Positions 20,544 to 30,317 of a stretch of DNA of 64,000 nucleotides are shown piece by piece. Every line of letters starts with the position of its first letter. Position 1 is the stretch's first letter. The notes below the pieces were generated by a model, which was given only the letters and a program-made list of their open reading frames with translations, did not search any database and was not told the origin of the DNA. Source of the stretch: Agapetus fuscipes. Taxonomy: Eukaryota; Arthropoda; Insecta; Trichoptera; Glossosomatidae. The DNA lies in the NCBI GenBank assembly GCA_951799405.1, contig OX637332.1:8065001-8129000 (forward strand), in the 5' to 3' direction. A program made the position numbers and the translations under genes.

Positions 20544-20672
20544 CTAGCCGCCAACATTACATATCAACCGCCATTTCTTTCTGTCCTTACATACTTCTTT
20601 CATTTCCTCCATCGTCACAACCTTCTTCATACATGCTCTTCTTTTATTCTCTGACTCTGGATAGTATAGGTA
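20544..20672 (-). pseudogene. C-terminal end of the LT1 LINE ORF, copy 2 (longest)
   Basis: An open frame on the minus strand reads ..ENKRRACMKKVVTMEEMKE then VCKDRKKWRLICNVGG and TAG. It is the best of three copies of this ORF end. It shows that LT1 lies in a LINE 3' region whose reading frame ends about 110 bp before the common LT1 start. No reverse-transcriptase domain is preserved upstream. Confidence 0.7.
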
Positions 20673-20865
20673 GTGCTATTATTTTGTCCGCAATATCCGG
20701 CGTTATTCATAATGTCAGCTTGTATGAATGTCTGTTTGTTTCTTTACGGAAAGTGGGTTTGACCGCGTTCAACTATTAATTCAACAGATCGTCGTGCAAA
20801 GGTTACAGCGAACAACTGTTGGATGTATAGAACGCAGCTTTTTGTACTGAAGGAATACTAACCAG

Positions 20866-21120
20866 AAGTGGATTTGCGAAGAGGAATGCAATTCCCCAAC
20901 CTATTCTGCCCGGCCAGAAACAGGAAGATATTAATATCATAAATTTATAATTCATTATTGTTTATTTTAATGAATTATTAATTAAAAATTACCCAATAAC
21001 ATATGTTGAACCAGGGTCAAAGCTATGGTCAAATGACCCAAGCGGGGATCGAACCAACGTTATTCTATTCCAAATACGCTAGAATGATCAGCCCACTTGG
21101 CCCCCTCGGCCATAACACCG
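20866..21120 (-). repeat. SINE-3, near full length
   Basis: The minus strand has a tRNA-like head (GGCCGAGGGGGCCAAGTGG; GGTTCGATCCCC), a TTTGACCCTGGTTCAAC block and a body ending AATAGGTTGGGGAATTGC. Confidence 0.65.
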
Positions 21121-21122
21121 AC

Positions 21123-21368
21123 TATAATCTAAGTTGCAAGGAGATTTATTAATATTTGAAATTCACATTAAATGCATGTCCAAAAAACAGGCACGTTTAA
21201 GATGCGCTTACAAATGCTGCATGCGTACTTACAAATTAAAATCCAAACCTCAAATGAACATACATTCTGCAACTTTGGTCGACCTTCCCTGAAACAGGGG
21301 TGACATTGGCAAAGTGAACCATTTTTACAGCATGGGTAATCAGCCGCATACCAAACTATAAGTCAAGG
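21123..21368 (-). repeat. LT1 copy 11
   Basis: TAATCTAAGTTGCAAGG to CATACCAAACTATAAGTC. It belongs to the subtype with GGTCGACC in place of GCCGACC. Confidence 0.85.
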
Positions 21369-21406
21369 AACTAGTCAAGGAATACTAACCAGAAAGCCTT
21401 TTCATT

Positions 21407-21903
21407 TCAAGTTGCAAGGAGGTACATTAACATTTAAAAATCATATTAACAATAATCACATACAAAAACAGGCAAGTGTGAGATCTAAATCTAAATCTAA
21501 GCTGCAAAGATATGTATCATTTGAGATTCATATCAAATGCATTCCCACAAGCAGACATGCATAATTTCGCGCTTACACATGCCGCATGTGGACCTACAAT
21601 ATAAAAACCCAATCTCAAATGAACATAAGCCTTGCAACTCTTGCCGACCTTCCCTCAAGCAGGGGTGACATTGGCAAAGTGAACCATTTTTTACATGGGT
21701 GGTCAGCCGCATACCAACCTATCAGTCAAGGAATTATGAGATCATGCTTACAAATGCTGCATGTGCACTAACAAATTAAATTCCAAACCTCAAATGAACA
21801 TAAACCCTGCAACTTTGGTCGACCTTCCCTGAAACAAGGGTGGCATTGGCAAAGTGAACCACTTTAGAGTATGGGCGGTCAGCATCATGCCAAACTATAA
21901 GTC
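21407..21903 (-). repeat. LT1 copy 12, split by a nested LT1
   Basis: Its 3' part is 21407-21485 and its 5' part 21737-21903 (GGTCGACC subtype). Between them sits copy 13. Confidence 0.85.
21486..21736 (-). repeat. LT1 copy 13, nested, with target duplication
   Basis: A 251-bp insertion flanked by TGAGATC at 21479-21485 and 21737-21743. The ends are a TCTAAATCTAAATCTAAGC tail and GTCAAGGAATTA head, fixing the element limits. A short variable target duplication plus simple-repeat tail indicates retrotransposition. Confidence 0.88.
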
Positions 21904-21909
21904 AAGAAA

Positions 21910-22340
21910 ATGTTAATTAAAAAAATATATTGATTGATTTTCAGTAAATTATATTTCTGGTGAGAGAAACGATATGTCAAAAGCTTCAATCAGCAGCATC
22001 GACAACTTGAATACCAAACAATTCGAATGCAAGGTGAATTCTAAATTATTATTGTTACTACGATTACAATGCTGTAAAAATTGTTGTGTCCATTCTAAAT
22101 GACTATAACAATGTAGCTGTACGGTAGATGACATACCGATTGTAACTGTTTGCTGTGCTCGCGTGGAATTGACAATCGTAATAATGACTGCACGTCCAGG
22201 CATGGACTGTTTCCTGTGTGCCAGGTAAGTGCACCCATTGTCGTTCATGTTTTCGGTTATGGAGCGTTCGTTTGGTGAGAGCATCCGGTGCCAAATATTT
22301 CATGACAGCTTGCAGTGGGCAACGAAACGCAAAAAAAAAA
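21910..22340. other. Spacer with a consensus splice-donor-like site
   Basis: Overlapping open frames on the minus strand (up to 111 codons) resemble nothing I know. A plus-strand GTGCCAG|GTAAGTGC at about 22225 is a perfect donor match, but no exon is convincing. Confidence 0.3.
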
Positions 22341-22652
22341 CGCAACTAAGCTACACATATAGTTCAAGTTCTTGCCGCGTTATTCCCGAAGGAGTCGCAT
22401 GCGGCGAGTTGAACCTATTTATTTTTATAGGTCAGTGGGTCGGCCTTACGCCAACCAATTCAGGTTTCCCAGCTCCCGAGGTGGTTGGTACTCATTTCTT
22501 GTGAAGGCTGAGTAAATCTTGCCGGTATTTTATTTTGGGGTTTGAAATAAACACCGAAACGGGAAATCATTTCTGACACCCTCGGTGGGATTCGAACCCG
22601 AGCTCCCGGCATGGAATGCAAGCACTCTACCAACTGAGCTATCGACCGGACT
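22341..22652 (-). repeat. SINE-1 copy 3
   Basis: Near full length; head reads GGGATTCGAACCCGAGC and GAGCTATCGACCGG on plus. Confidence 0.88.
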
Positions 22653-22856
22653 ATTAAGCACGGACCTTGAGCAATAAATTAAACTGTAGCCTTACCGCCG
22701 TTACACTAGGTATGGACGAATCTTTTGCCTCTACATCTCTTCTATGCATTCATTCCGGATATCTCATACTTTTCAATCACCAATTGACTCCGCACGTGAA
22801 TTGATAAAGACAAACTTGTGACATCACAAAGCGGGAGTGATAGGGAAAAGGCTAAC

Positions 22857-23147
22857 AAAAAGCTACATATATAGTGTTACTTCTTGCCACGTTATCCCCG
22901 GAGGAGGAAGCGGAACCTATCTATTTTTAAAGGTTAGGGGGCCGGCCTTACGTCAACCAGCTCCGGCTTAAGTGGGGGTTTCCCAGCTCCCGAGGGGGCT
23001 TGTGGAGGCTGAGTAAACCTGGCTGATATTTTATTTTACGGTTTGAAATAAACACCGAAACGGGAAATCAATTCTGGCACCCTCGGTGGGATTCGAACCC
23101 GAGCTCACGGCATGGAATGCAAGCACCACTAAATCAATCGCCCACAC
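22857..23147 (-). repeat. SINE-1 copy 4
   Basis: GGGATTCGAACCCGAGC is intact but the A-box end is degraded (AAATCAATCGCCC). It interrupts the minor repeat TGCTAAGGACC, whose halves lie at 22810 and 23150. Confidence 0.85.
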
Positions 23148-23149
23148 TA

Positions 23150-23300
23150 ATAAATATTTTGTTATTTCTTGCTAAGGACCATCGTTCCATAGAAGCGCCC
23201 AAGTTGCGCGCCGAGAAAAAGTTATAAATTCAAATTTGTGTTGAGTCCATATGATGCAGAATCAATTTCTGTCTTTCCCTTCGTCTTCAACGTTTAATTT
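23150..23300 (+). repeat. Minor repeat family TGCTAAGGACC, copy 2
   Basis: TTTTGTTATTTCTTGCTAAGG followed by AAATTCAAATTTGTGTTGAG. Confidence 0.45.
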
Positions 23301-23627
23301 TATGTACCCACTTAAAAGCATCGTTCATTATTCCCAAATACACGAAAAATAGCAACGATTTTTTATTTTATTTTGCTGACACATCTTATCCAACATTTTT
23401 CACTTTTTGACTCGACCTTTCAGAGTTTATTTTTCTATTACGCCTCTCACGATCTTTCTTCTCGTCACTTCTCTTCGCCATTCAAAAGCTGCAAGAGCTG
23501 CCGGCCGTCAGATCTCAAGGTGTGTCAGAATTTAAGCCCCCTCATAGAATCGCTGATTTAGATGAAAATCATGAGCATCATTCTTATGACAGAATCAAAT
23601 ATCTTGAGCCGTGTTTTGTACCTAACT

Positions 23628-23960
23628 TACTTGCTTCTTCTTCTTCTTTTTGTGCCACTTCTATCGAAGATCAACATGGATATTTTGACTTTAGATGCTG
23701 CGGCTCGAAACAGGGACTTGGTGCTTCTGCCGAACCACTGCCGCAGGTTTTTCAGCCACGATGTCCTTCGGCGTCCCTGAGATCTTCTCCTCTCAATCTT
23801 ACCCTGTATGATAAGATGAAGGAGACGGTACTTCTCATTGCTCATAATGTGACCGAAGGACATAAGCTTTCTCTGCTTAATGGTTGGCAGGAGCTCCTTT
23901 GTAGTGCGCAACTTACATACTTGCATATGAGTCATAGAATCGAATACGCCCAACTGGCTA
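23628..23960 (-). pseudogene. RTE-like LINE, C-terminal end, copy A
   Basis: The minus strand gives an open stretch of about 108 codons. Hallmarks are KLMSFGHIMSNEKYRLLHLI, IIQGKI.RRR, GRRRTSWLKNLRQWF and LFRAAASKVKI, the end of insect endonuclease/reverse-transcriptase polyproteins. A GAAGAAGAAG-type tail follows on the minus strand. The polymerase and endonuclease domains are absent. The same end occurs at 55050-54770. Confidence 0.85.
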
Positions 23961-23982
23961 GTTTATTAAACTGAGATAAGCC

Positions 23983-24278
23983 TTAACTTATAGTTTGGTA
24001 TGAGGCTGACCACCCATACTGTAAAAAATGGTTCACTTTGTCAATGTCACCCATTGATGTAAATAAAATATATTTTATTTATATCGATGATGTCACCCCT
24101 TTTTCGGGGAAGGTCGGCAAAAGTTGCAGGGTTTATGGTCATTAGAGGTTTGGTTTTAATTTATAAGTACACATTCAGAATTTGAAAGCGCGAACTTACA
24201 CGTGTCTGTTTGTGGGCATGATGAGTTTTGAATGTTAATACATCTTTGCAACTTAGATTATTATTATAGATTATAGAC
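23983..24278 (+). repeat. LT1 copy 14 with internal insertion/duplication
   Basis: After AATGTCACCC at 24041 there are about 40 bp of AT-rich sequence, then GATGTCACCCC resumes the element, so part of the target was duplicated around an insertion. Tail is TTATTATTATAGATTATAG. Confidence 0.82.
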
Positions 24279-24299
24279 CATAAGTTTATCTCATTTGCG

Positions 24300-24680
24300 G
24301 AACAAATCCTAGGTTCTATACGAAGCGTCTTTTGATGTCAGATTCATACATAGATCCTTTGACATGTTTCACACCTTTCTTAAATGTGGAGTAGCGTCTT
24401 TTCTGAAATGACAAGACCTGTTTGTTTTTCGTACCTCGCTGCATGTGGTACTATTATTTTTCTTTATGACAGTCTCACAGATCTTTTGTTGTGTTTTGTA
24501 TCTCTCTTTCACGTGGCGATGGCGTCTGTTTCACGAGGGAGTCCCAGGTCCTGCGACGCGATTTATACCTCACTTGCATGTGATAGTAGCGTCTTCTTTA
24601 TGAACTAATCACAGATCCTGTATCGTGATTCGAGTCTTACTTGCACGCCTATCTTTTACAACAAAATAACACATCCTGTT
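24300..24680. repeat. Degenerate tandem repeat of about 70 bp
   Basis: Units contain TAGCGTCTT..TTTATGA, ATCACAGATCCTGT and TCGTACCTCGCTGCATGTGG. Five or so decayed units are visible. The last block resembles the donor-site region of the exon at 25679-25825. Confidence 0.6.
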
Positions 24681-24956
24681 TCGTCTTTATCTTGGTGCTG
24701 TTTCTCACATCCTCGTCTTTCCGAATTTTGTGTAGCTTGGATATGACACAAAGCTTGTCAGTTGTCTGGTTTACTGTAATTTTTCTTTATTCTGTTGAAA
24801 CATGGGACTGTAAAATCAGCAGAAAAAAAAAATGGTACCGGGTGCATGCTCCAAGTCCCTTGGACAGCTATACGTTCCAATGAGTCCATTCGTCGGAATG
24901 GCTAGACTGTGGCTAGTGTCTTTTAAAGAAACGACTGGATCTGTCAAAGAAAGAAC

Positions 24957-25108
24957 AGTCGCCATAGGTCCATCCAGCCTTACACTAACTGGGTCTTGCT
25001 TGAATTTGTGTCTTCTATAGTGATGGCCAAGTTCGCAGAGAGCTTTTGAGGTGTGATTCACACAAAAAAAGCGCTCACCATATAAATCATCCAAATATTA
25101 TAAGTAAT
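24957..25108 (+). repeat. SINE-2 copy 3, 3' part
   Basis: GGTCCATCCAGCCTTACAC to AAATCATCCAAATATTATAAG. The head is missing or replaced by unrelated sequence. Confidence 0.8.
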
Positions 25109-25239
25109 TATGTACAGCAGAAGGCACATGGCACATCAGTGGTTGGAGCACTGCAGGCAGCGCAGTCAAGAGAGAACTGGAGAAGAGTGATTGCTTCCAA
25201 AAAGATCACAACCATAATACATTTATTATTGGGTCATTA

Positions 25240-25678
25240 TCCAGTGATGTGTTCCTTTCCTCGCTGGCCTGTGGAAGCACTCCGAGGATGTAACCATGGT
25301 GATAACTTTGGTTCCTCACTTAGCATGCGGGAGTAGCGTCTTTCTTTATGACAGAATCACAGATTCTGCGTCGTGTTTCGTGCCCCCACTAGTTGGTAGC
25401 TGGTAACTTTGTAGTACGTCTCGTTGCAGATAGAATTCATGACCCAGGGATGTGTTCCTTACCTCGCTTACCTGTGCAAGGTAGGACAAGTAGCGCTCCG
25501 AGGAGGTTACTATGGCGATAAGTTAAGTACATCACTTAGCATGCGGCAGTAGCGTCTTTTTTTATAAATACGATACAGGATCACATATCCTGTGCCATGT
25601 TTCGTGCCCCGCTCGTTGGTAGCTGGTAACTTTCTAGAAGTCTCGTTGTATGAGCCAGGAATGCTCAGGATTTCTCAC
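25240..25678. repeat. Tandem duplications of exon-end plus flank, about 200 bp
   Basis: Two decayed copies begin CCTCGCTGGCCTGTGG (25260) and CCTCGCTTACCTGTGC (25458), each followed by CTCCGAGGA, TAGCATGCGG, TAGCGTCTTT and GTTGGTAGCTGGTAAC. The third, intact version is the exon edge at 25679 (CCTCGCCTGCCTGTGG). Confidence 0.65.
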
Positions 25679-25825
25679 CTCGCCTGCCTGTGGTAGTGCT
25701 CCGGGGAGGTGGCCATCGTGAGGGGCTCCAGCAAGGCCGCGTCCGCCGGCTCCAGCTGCTGCTCGGCGACGCTCTGCGCGCGCACGCTCTGGAAGAAGGA
25801 CACGCGGACCTTGGAGCGCTCAGCT
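25679..25825 (-). CDS. Orphan GC-rich exon, 147 bp, gene unknown
   Basis: On the minus strand a strong acceptor (GTCTTTTGTTTCAG|AGCTG) and donor (GCGAG|GTGAGA) delimit 147 bp. The reading frame entered in phase 2 gives 48 residues, AERSKVRVSFFQSVRAQSVA.., then EQQLEPADAALLEPL and SPEHYHRQA, and leaves in phase 2. It looks like part of a helical cytosolic protein. I do not recognise it. It could be an upstream exon of the CaaX gene about 19 kb away on the same strand, but its phase does not fit exon a directly, so another exon would be needed. One alternative frame is also open. Confidence 0.5.
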
Positions 25826-25884
25826 CTGAAACAAAAGACAACAGCAAATCAGTTTATTTCATCAACAATGGTTCCCACAAGGAG

Positions 25885-25962
25885 TCCACCGTTACTCCGG
25901 GTATAAACCATTAACCTAAGCTTCCTTCGATCACGTAAATAAAAAGATATATGGATACGACT
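25885..25962 (+). repeat. MT-1 MITE fragment
   Basis: ACTCCGGGTATAAACCATTA and TCGATCACGTAAATAAAAAG are diverged MT-1 arm sequences. Confidence 0.4.
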
Positions 25963-25965
25963 GCA

Positions 25966-26337
25966 CTCCTTGATTTATAGGTTGCTATGAGTCTGAAGGC
26001 TTGCTGGAGACTGGATTCAGAAAGCGTTAGATAGAGATGGATGGAAAGATATGGGGGAGGCCTATGTCTAGCAGTGGACGGAGATGGCTGTGTAAGAAAG
26101 ATGAGGCTGACCAGTGATCACCCATATTGTAAACGATTGGTCCACTTCGCAAATTTCACCTCTGTTTCAGGGAAGATCGGCATAAGGGTTTTGTGTTTAT
26201 TTTAGGTTTGGATCTTTATTTTGTAAGTGCAAATGCAGCATTTGTGAGCACGGCCTTCCACGTGCCTGTTTATGGACATGCATTTAATACGAATCTAATA
26301 AATGTATGAAATTTTGAATATAGTAGATTGTAGACTA
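25966..26337 (+). repeat. LT1 copy 15, interrupted by an RTE fragment
   Basis: LT1 start CCTTGATTTATAGGTTGC (25970) breaks at 25998 and resumes at GAGGCTGACCAGTG (26102). Tail TAGATTGTAGACTAG. Confidence 0.8.
25999..26101 (+). pseudogene. RTE-like LINE end (second family)
   Basis: Plus strand encodes DWIQKALDRDGWKDMGEAYV, a TAG, then QWTEMAV and TAA. This RDxWKxMGEAY..QQW ending is standard for insect RTE-type elements; the in-frame TAG marks decay. Confidence 0.7.
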
Positions 26338-26354
26338 GTGAGTGATGACGTTGC

Positions 26355-26418
26355 CAAATTTATCTCGATTTACGCGATCGAGATGTGTTTATGCGATGTT
26401 TTATACTCGAGGTACTGA
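26355..26418 (-). repeat. MT-1 MITE arm
   Basis: TCTCGATTTACGCGATCG and GCGATGTTTTATACTCGAGG match MT-1 ends. Confidence 0.45.
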
Positions 26419-26439
26419 AGTTGGCTGTCGCCTGAATTG

Positions 26440-26575
26440 CTAGGAAAAGTGCTGAATCCTTCAATACTTCAAAAAGGAAGTGAAGACCGACCTCTTCAAC
26501 ACGTCAACGCCTAAAGCGCCCTTGCAGCGACAAAAGTTACGAAACGGCGCTTTGTAAATCACGATAACCATCATC
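26440..26575 (+). pseudogene. L2/CR1-like LINE 3' end with terminal stem-loop
   Basis: A frameshifted end reading LLGKVLNPSIL then KKEVKTDLFN recalls the NLFK terminus at 5890. Perfect 8-bp arms AAAGCGCC (26513-26520) and GGCGCTTT (26546-26553) flank a 25-nt loop, the form expected of L2-type 3' ends. Confidence 0.6.
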
Positions 26576-26626
26576 ATCTACTCGAAAAATACTAATTGTG
26601 AAACGTAAGCACTAAGTCGCAATCTT

Positions 26627-26858
26627 TAATCTAAGCTGCAAAGATATGTTAACATTTAAGGCTCATATTAAATGCATGCCCACAGACAGGCACATGCACG
26701 TTCGCGCCTACACATTCTGTACGTGTGCATGCAAATAAAGAAATATGAAAATAAATCTTGCAACTCCTGTCGCCTTTCCCTGAAACCAGGGTGGTATTGG
26801 CAAAAGTGAAATTTTTACAGCATGGGGGTGTCAGCCTCATACCACTCAGTCATGGAGC
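26627..26858 (-). repeat. LT1 copy 16
   Basis: AATCTAAGCTGCAAAGATATG to CAGCCTCATACCACTCAG; strongly diverged in the middle. Confidence 0.8.
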
Positions 26859-27175
26859 ACAAAAAATATGAATAATTTTTATAAAATAACTTTAAGAAAC
26901 TTTCAGCATAACTTAAAGTAAAAGGTTAAGAATTTATTGACAACATTTGAGGAAATTATAAAAGCATATTCACGTATCTAAAATTCCTGCCGTCCTGACT
27001 AAGCACACTAAGTATCATAAGAATTGAAATAAAATATTGCGTCGCACGTTCAATTCCATTATCTATTAATAATGGTTGAAGAATTGACGGTTTGTTTATT
27101 GTACGTAATGAAGGAATGCTTTGGTTCTCCTCGTGATGTCATCTCGGACTATGGTAATGGAAAAGCTGGCCGGGT

Positions 27176-27270
27176 GCCAAGACAAGGTCCACCCAGCAGA
27201 AGAATCAAGACCAATTCACGGCCGTGCCACGACAAATCAGTCAAAGACAGCTCGCCCAGACCTGTCCTCA
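27176..27270 (+). repeat. Short MS-1 minisatellite tract
   Basis: GTGCCACGACAAATCAGTC and AAGACAGCTCGCCCAGACC are MS-1-like units. Confidence 0.5.
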
Positions 27271-27324
27271 ATGGTCATGTGAGTAATAAATGTTTTAGCT
27301 ATGCTTGTACCTAAAATAGCTTTA

Positions 27325-27612
27325 CAGCAACTTGGTCTTGCTTGAGTATTGGCGCTTTCTATAGCGACGACCAAGCTCGCAGAGGGCCCTTGAGGTGTCT
27401 AAATCTCATATAAATCTAAGCTGCAAAGATATGTATCATTTGAGAATTCATATTAAATGCATTCCCACAAGCAGACACGCATAATTTCGCGCTCACACAT
27501 GCCGCATGTGGATCTACAATATAAAAAATTGTGATTAAAAAGATATGTGATATAAATAATTGTGATTAACACAAAAACAACGCTCACCAAATAGATCATC
27601 CTAATATTATTA
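27325..27612 (+). repeat. SINE-2 copy 4, split by an LT1 fragment
   Basis: The left part (27325-27400) ends AGGGCCCTTGAGGTGT. The rest of the tail, ACACAAAAACAACGCTCACC.., resumes at about 27568. Between them is LT1 copy 17 and about 35 bp of AT-rich sequence. Confidence 0.8.
27403..27535 (-). repeat. LT1 copy 17, 3' half only
   Basis: CTAAATCTCATATAAATC tail to GCATGTGGATCTACAATATAA; inserted in a SINE-2 tail. Confidence 0.82.
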
Positions 27613-27654
27613 TATATATTTTTTTTTATAAATCCTAACAATAAAGCCGCCTTA

Positions 27655-27880
27655 ATCAAAAGGCGTGTCACGACAGATCGGTCAAAGACAACTCGTTCAC
27701 TGACAAATCGGTCACACGACAGTTCGTCCTCATGACATTTCTCGGTCACATACAACTCGGTCACGTACAATTCGGTCACAGACAACTCGTCCACAGACAC
27801 ATCGGTTTCCGGCAATTACATCACACGACAGCTCGTCCTCACGAATTTTCGGTCAACATTTCGGTCCCATACAAATAAGC
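27655..27880 (+). repeat. MS-1 minisatellite, left arm
   Basis: About 14 degenerate units with a period near 15-16 bp (CAACTCGGTCAC, CAATTCGGTCAC, CAACTCGTCCAC). Its reverse complement is read in the right arm 27968-28172. Confidence 0.75.
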
Positions 27881-27967
27881 CAACAGAGAGCTCCACTACA
27901 AAAAACTTGCTCTCAAAAAACCTGTAATGTAATTGCTATAGTTTTAATTGATTGTAGTTTTTGTGAT

Positions 27968-28172
27968 GGAACTGTCTGTGGACCAGAAATTGTATGTGAC
28001 CGAAATGTTGTATGGACGAATTATCGTGTAACCGAATTGTCCGTGGCCAATGTGTCTGTGGCCTAGTTTGTAACCAAAATGCCGATGTCCGAAAAATCGT
28101 GTGGACAAACTGTTGTGTGACCGATTTGTCCATGGTCGAGCTGTCTGTGACTGATTTGTCGTCGAACCATTC
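27968..28172 (-). repeat. MS-1 minisatellite, right arm (inverted)
   Basis: GTGTGACCGATTTGTCCATG and GTCTGTGACTGATTTGTCG are complements of left-arm units. Together with 27655-27880 they form a long imperfect inverted repeat with a spacer of about 90 bp. Confidence 0.75.
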
Positions 28173-28412
28173 ACGGATGATGATGATGATACACCCAAGT
28201 ATGTACAACACATACGAGGCTGAAACCGTCAACAATAGAGTGAAGGATAATATCCCTATTATAATACCACAATAAGAGCCATTCTTGTGTACCATATTAA
28301 AATAAAGATAGCCTTATTTTAGTCCAGTCAAGAAAATAAGTGGTAAATGACAGGAAAAAGAAGATATCAAAATTCAGCGGTCTGTGTGCGAATTCGCATC
28401 TGGTGTTTTAAT

Positions 28413-28602
28413 CTATAATCTAAGTTGCAAAGATAATATATTACATTTTAGATTCATATTAAAACATTCCCACAAGCAGACACGTATAAGTTCGCGCATC
28501 AACATGCCGCATGCAGACTTACAATATAAAAACCAAATCTCAAATGAACATAAGCCCTACAACTCTTGCCGACCTTCCCTGAACCAGGGGCGACATGGTT
28601 TA
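28413..28602 (-). repeat. LT1 copy 18, 5' end missing
   Basis: Tail TATAATCTAAGTTGC to CCTGAACCAGGGGCGACATGG, ending abruptly. Confidence 0.83.
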
Positions 28603-28644
28603 ACGGTAATTAAAATATTATTTTGTATTACATACGTAATAAAA

Positions 28645-28775
28645 TAATGTGGCATCACTCGGCTGAGTTGCTAGAAAAAAGCCAAACAAATATTTTGTTA
28701 TTGATTGCTAAAGGAAAGTAGTTCCAAAGATGGGTGACGTTTTCCCGCCGATAAAATCCATAACTATGATTCAAA
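28645..28775 (+). repeat. Minor repeat family TGCTAAGGACC, copy 3
   Basis: AAATATTTTGTTATTGATTG then CTAAAGGAAAGTAG and GGGTGACGTTTTCCCGCCG. Confidence 0.45.
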
Positions 28776-29690
28776 AAATACCTGAACGACGCCTGCTGAC
28801 ATACTCTTCCTTCAAGAATTAGAGACAAGAGATAAAAGGATAGACATCTCAGAAGAACAAAAGAAATGGGAGATTTCTAATAATCGGATATCTTTCAAAA
28901 TTAAAAGAAAATCAATACTTGGTAGAAAGTTCATTATAAGAATGGAAAGAAAACTGTTAAAAAAAAGTAAGATACTTAATAAGTGTACTCACAAAATGTC
29001 CTCGTAGTTCATCACAAAACACACGATACACTTTTAAAAATAATAAGTGACAAGAAATTTCCTGCGCGAGTGAATCAAACTAAAATTTACAATCTAATCC
29101 ATGGAAAAAACACATTAAATTTTGTATAATTTAAGAACACGTAATTTTAAAGCAAATTGGAATACCTACTCGTAGATGTATAACATTCTTTCGTAACTAA
29201 AACAGGATTTAACGCTACATTTTTTCAAGTTTTTAATCAAAATTGTTTGTCTTAGAATGTCTTAACTACTACAATAGTTATGCAACTTTATTCAAAATGC
29301 TGTGAAATTTTCCTTTTAAAAGTATTCAGGAGTTTATGAAAAAAAAAGTATTTTTACACAATTGTTGCAATTTTCTTCAGTACGCTAAAAACTATTAATT
29401 TAAAAGTGTTTATATTATGTATTTTTTGTTGCAGAATTTCACAAAAATATTTTTATGCACATTTTGAATAGTATGTTGTCACATACTCGTATATGCCACG
29501 TTGGGAACAAGCGGCATGTTGACTGACCATACTCGTATATGGGCAACAGCTGGTAAAGATCAATACATTATGACGAAATGACAAAGCACTGAATACCTAT
29601 GTATATAGATGCAGTAGGCCCCATCTTGCGCTGTAAACGTATGCAAATACTGCGAAGATTTACGCAAATTTTAAGTAACAACAAGACAGG
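28776..29690. other. AT-rich spacer
   Basis: No supported feature. Confidence 0.45.
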
Positions 29691-29691
29691 A

Positions 29692-29903
29692 GCTAGTCGA
29701 GCGGACAAGCCGTTGGTAATCGAATTGACGTTTGTTTGACTAGACCTTTGACCCTGGTTCGACAGACAGATGCTATCGAGTAATAATTAAATAATAGTAA
29801 AAATATATATATATATATATATATTAATTGATAATAATAATAAATGCTTCTGGCCAGGCTAAAATAGGTTGGTGAATTGCTTTCTTCGTCACGAATTTAT
29901 AAA
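29692..29903 (+). repeat. SINE-3 with (AT)n tract
   Basis: Head CTAGTCGAGCGGACAAGCC, CTTTGACCCTGGTTCGAC, then an (AT)n run at 29802-29823 and the family end AATAGGTTGGTGAATTGC. Confidence 0.65.
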
Positions 29904-30009
29904 AAAAAAACATTATTGCATAGTATCTATAATTCTTTAATCTATAATCGGTAATTAAGGATGCAAATATTTATGTGATTTTTTACATTTGAGTTTTATT
30001 CTCTATGCA

Positions 30010-30054
30010 TTTATCCTTTACCAGAGACCGGTAACAAAAGGTCCATCTACCATA
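30010..30054 (+). repeat. SINE-2 fragment fused to SINE-1
   Basis: CTTTACCAGAGACCGGTAAC and AAAGGTCCATCTACC belong to the SINE-2 body. At 30055 it passes straight into SINE-1. Confidence 0.7.
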
Positions 30055-30317
30055 CAAAAAGCAAGGGTGCGATCACCACCGACGGTGTCAGAAATGATTT
30101 CCCATTCCGGTGTTTATTTCAAAACCAAAATAAATACCGGCAAGGTGTACTCAGCTTTTACAATAAATAAGAACCAGCCTCATTGGGAGCTGGTAAACTC
30201 CCACTTCAATTGAAGGGGTTGACGTGAGGCCGCCCCCTTCCTTGTAAAAATAAAAAAGGTCCTGATCGCCACATGCGCCAAGAAGTTACACTAAATGTGT
30301 AGCTAGTTGCGTTTTTT
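30055..30317 (+). repeat. SINE-1 copy 5, head truncated
   Basis: Begins near the B box (GGGTGCGATCACCACCGACG) and ends GTAGCTAGTTGCGTTTTTT. Confidence 0.83.

Noticed and set aside
22100..22260. Plus-strand exon ending at the donor GTGCCAG|GTAAGT
   Set aside because: No matching acceptor or sustained coding frame upstream; a lone donor match is not enough.
23522..23974. 150-codon plus-strand frame
   Set aside because: It is antisense to the RTE-like C-terminus on the minus strand, which carries the recognisable protein motifs.
25679..25825. Direct splicing of this exon to exon a of the CaaX gene
   Set aside because: It leaves in phase 2, whereas exon a would need phase 0 at its only plausible acceptor. 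The two are annotated separately.
27453..27815. 120-codon frame with repeated VTELSVDELSVTE-like peptide
   Set aside because: A direct translation of the MS-1 minisatellite; the inverted arm gives a similar frame on the other strand.
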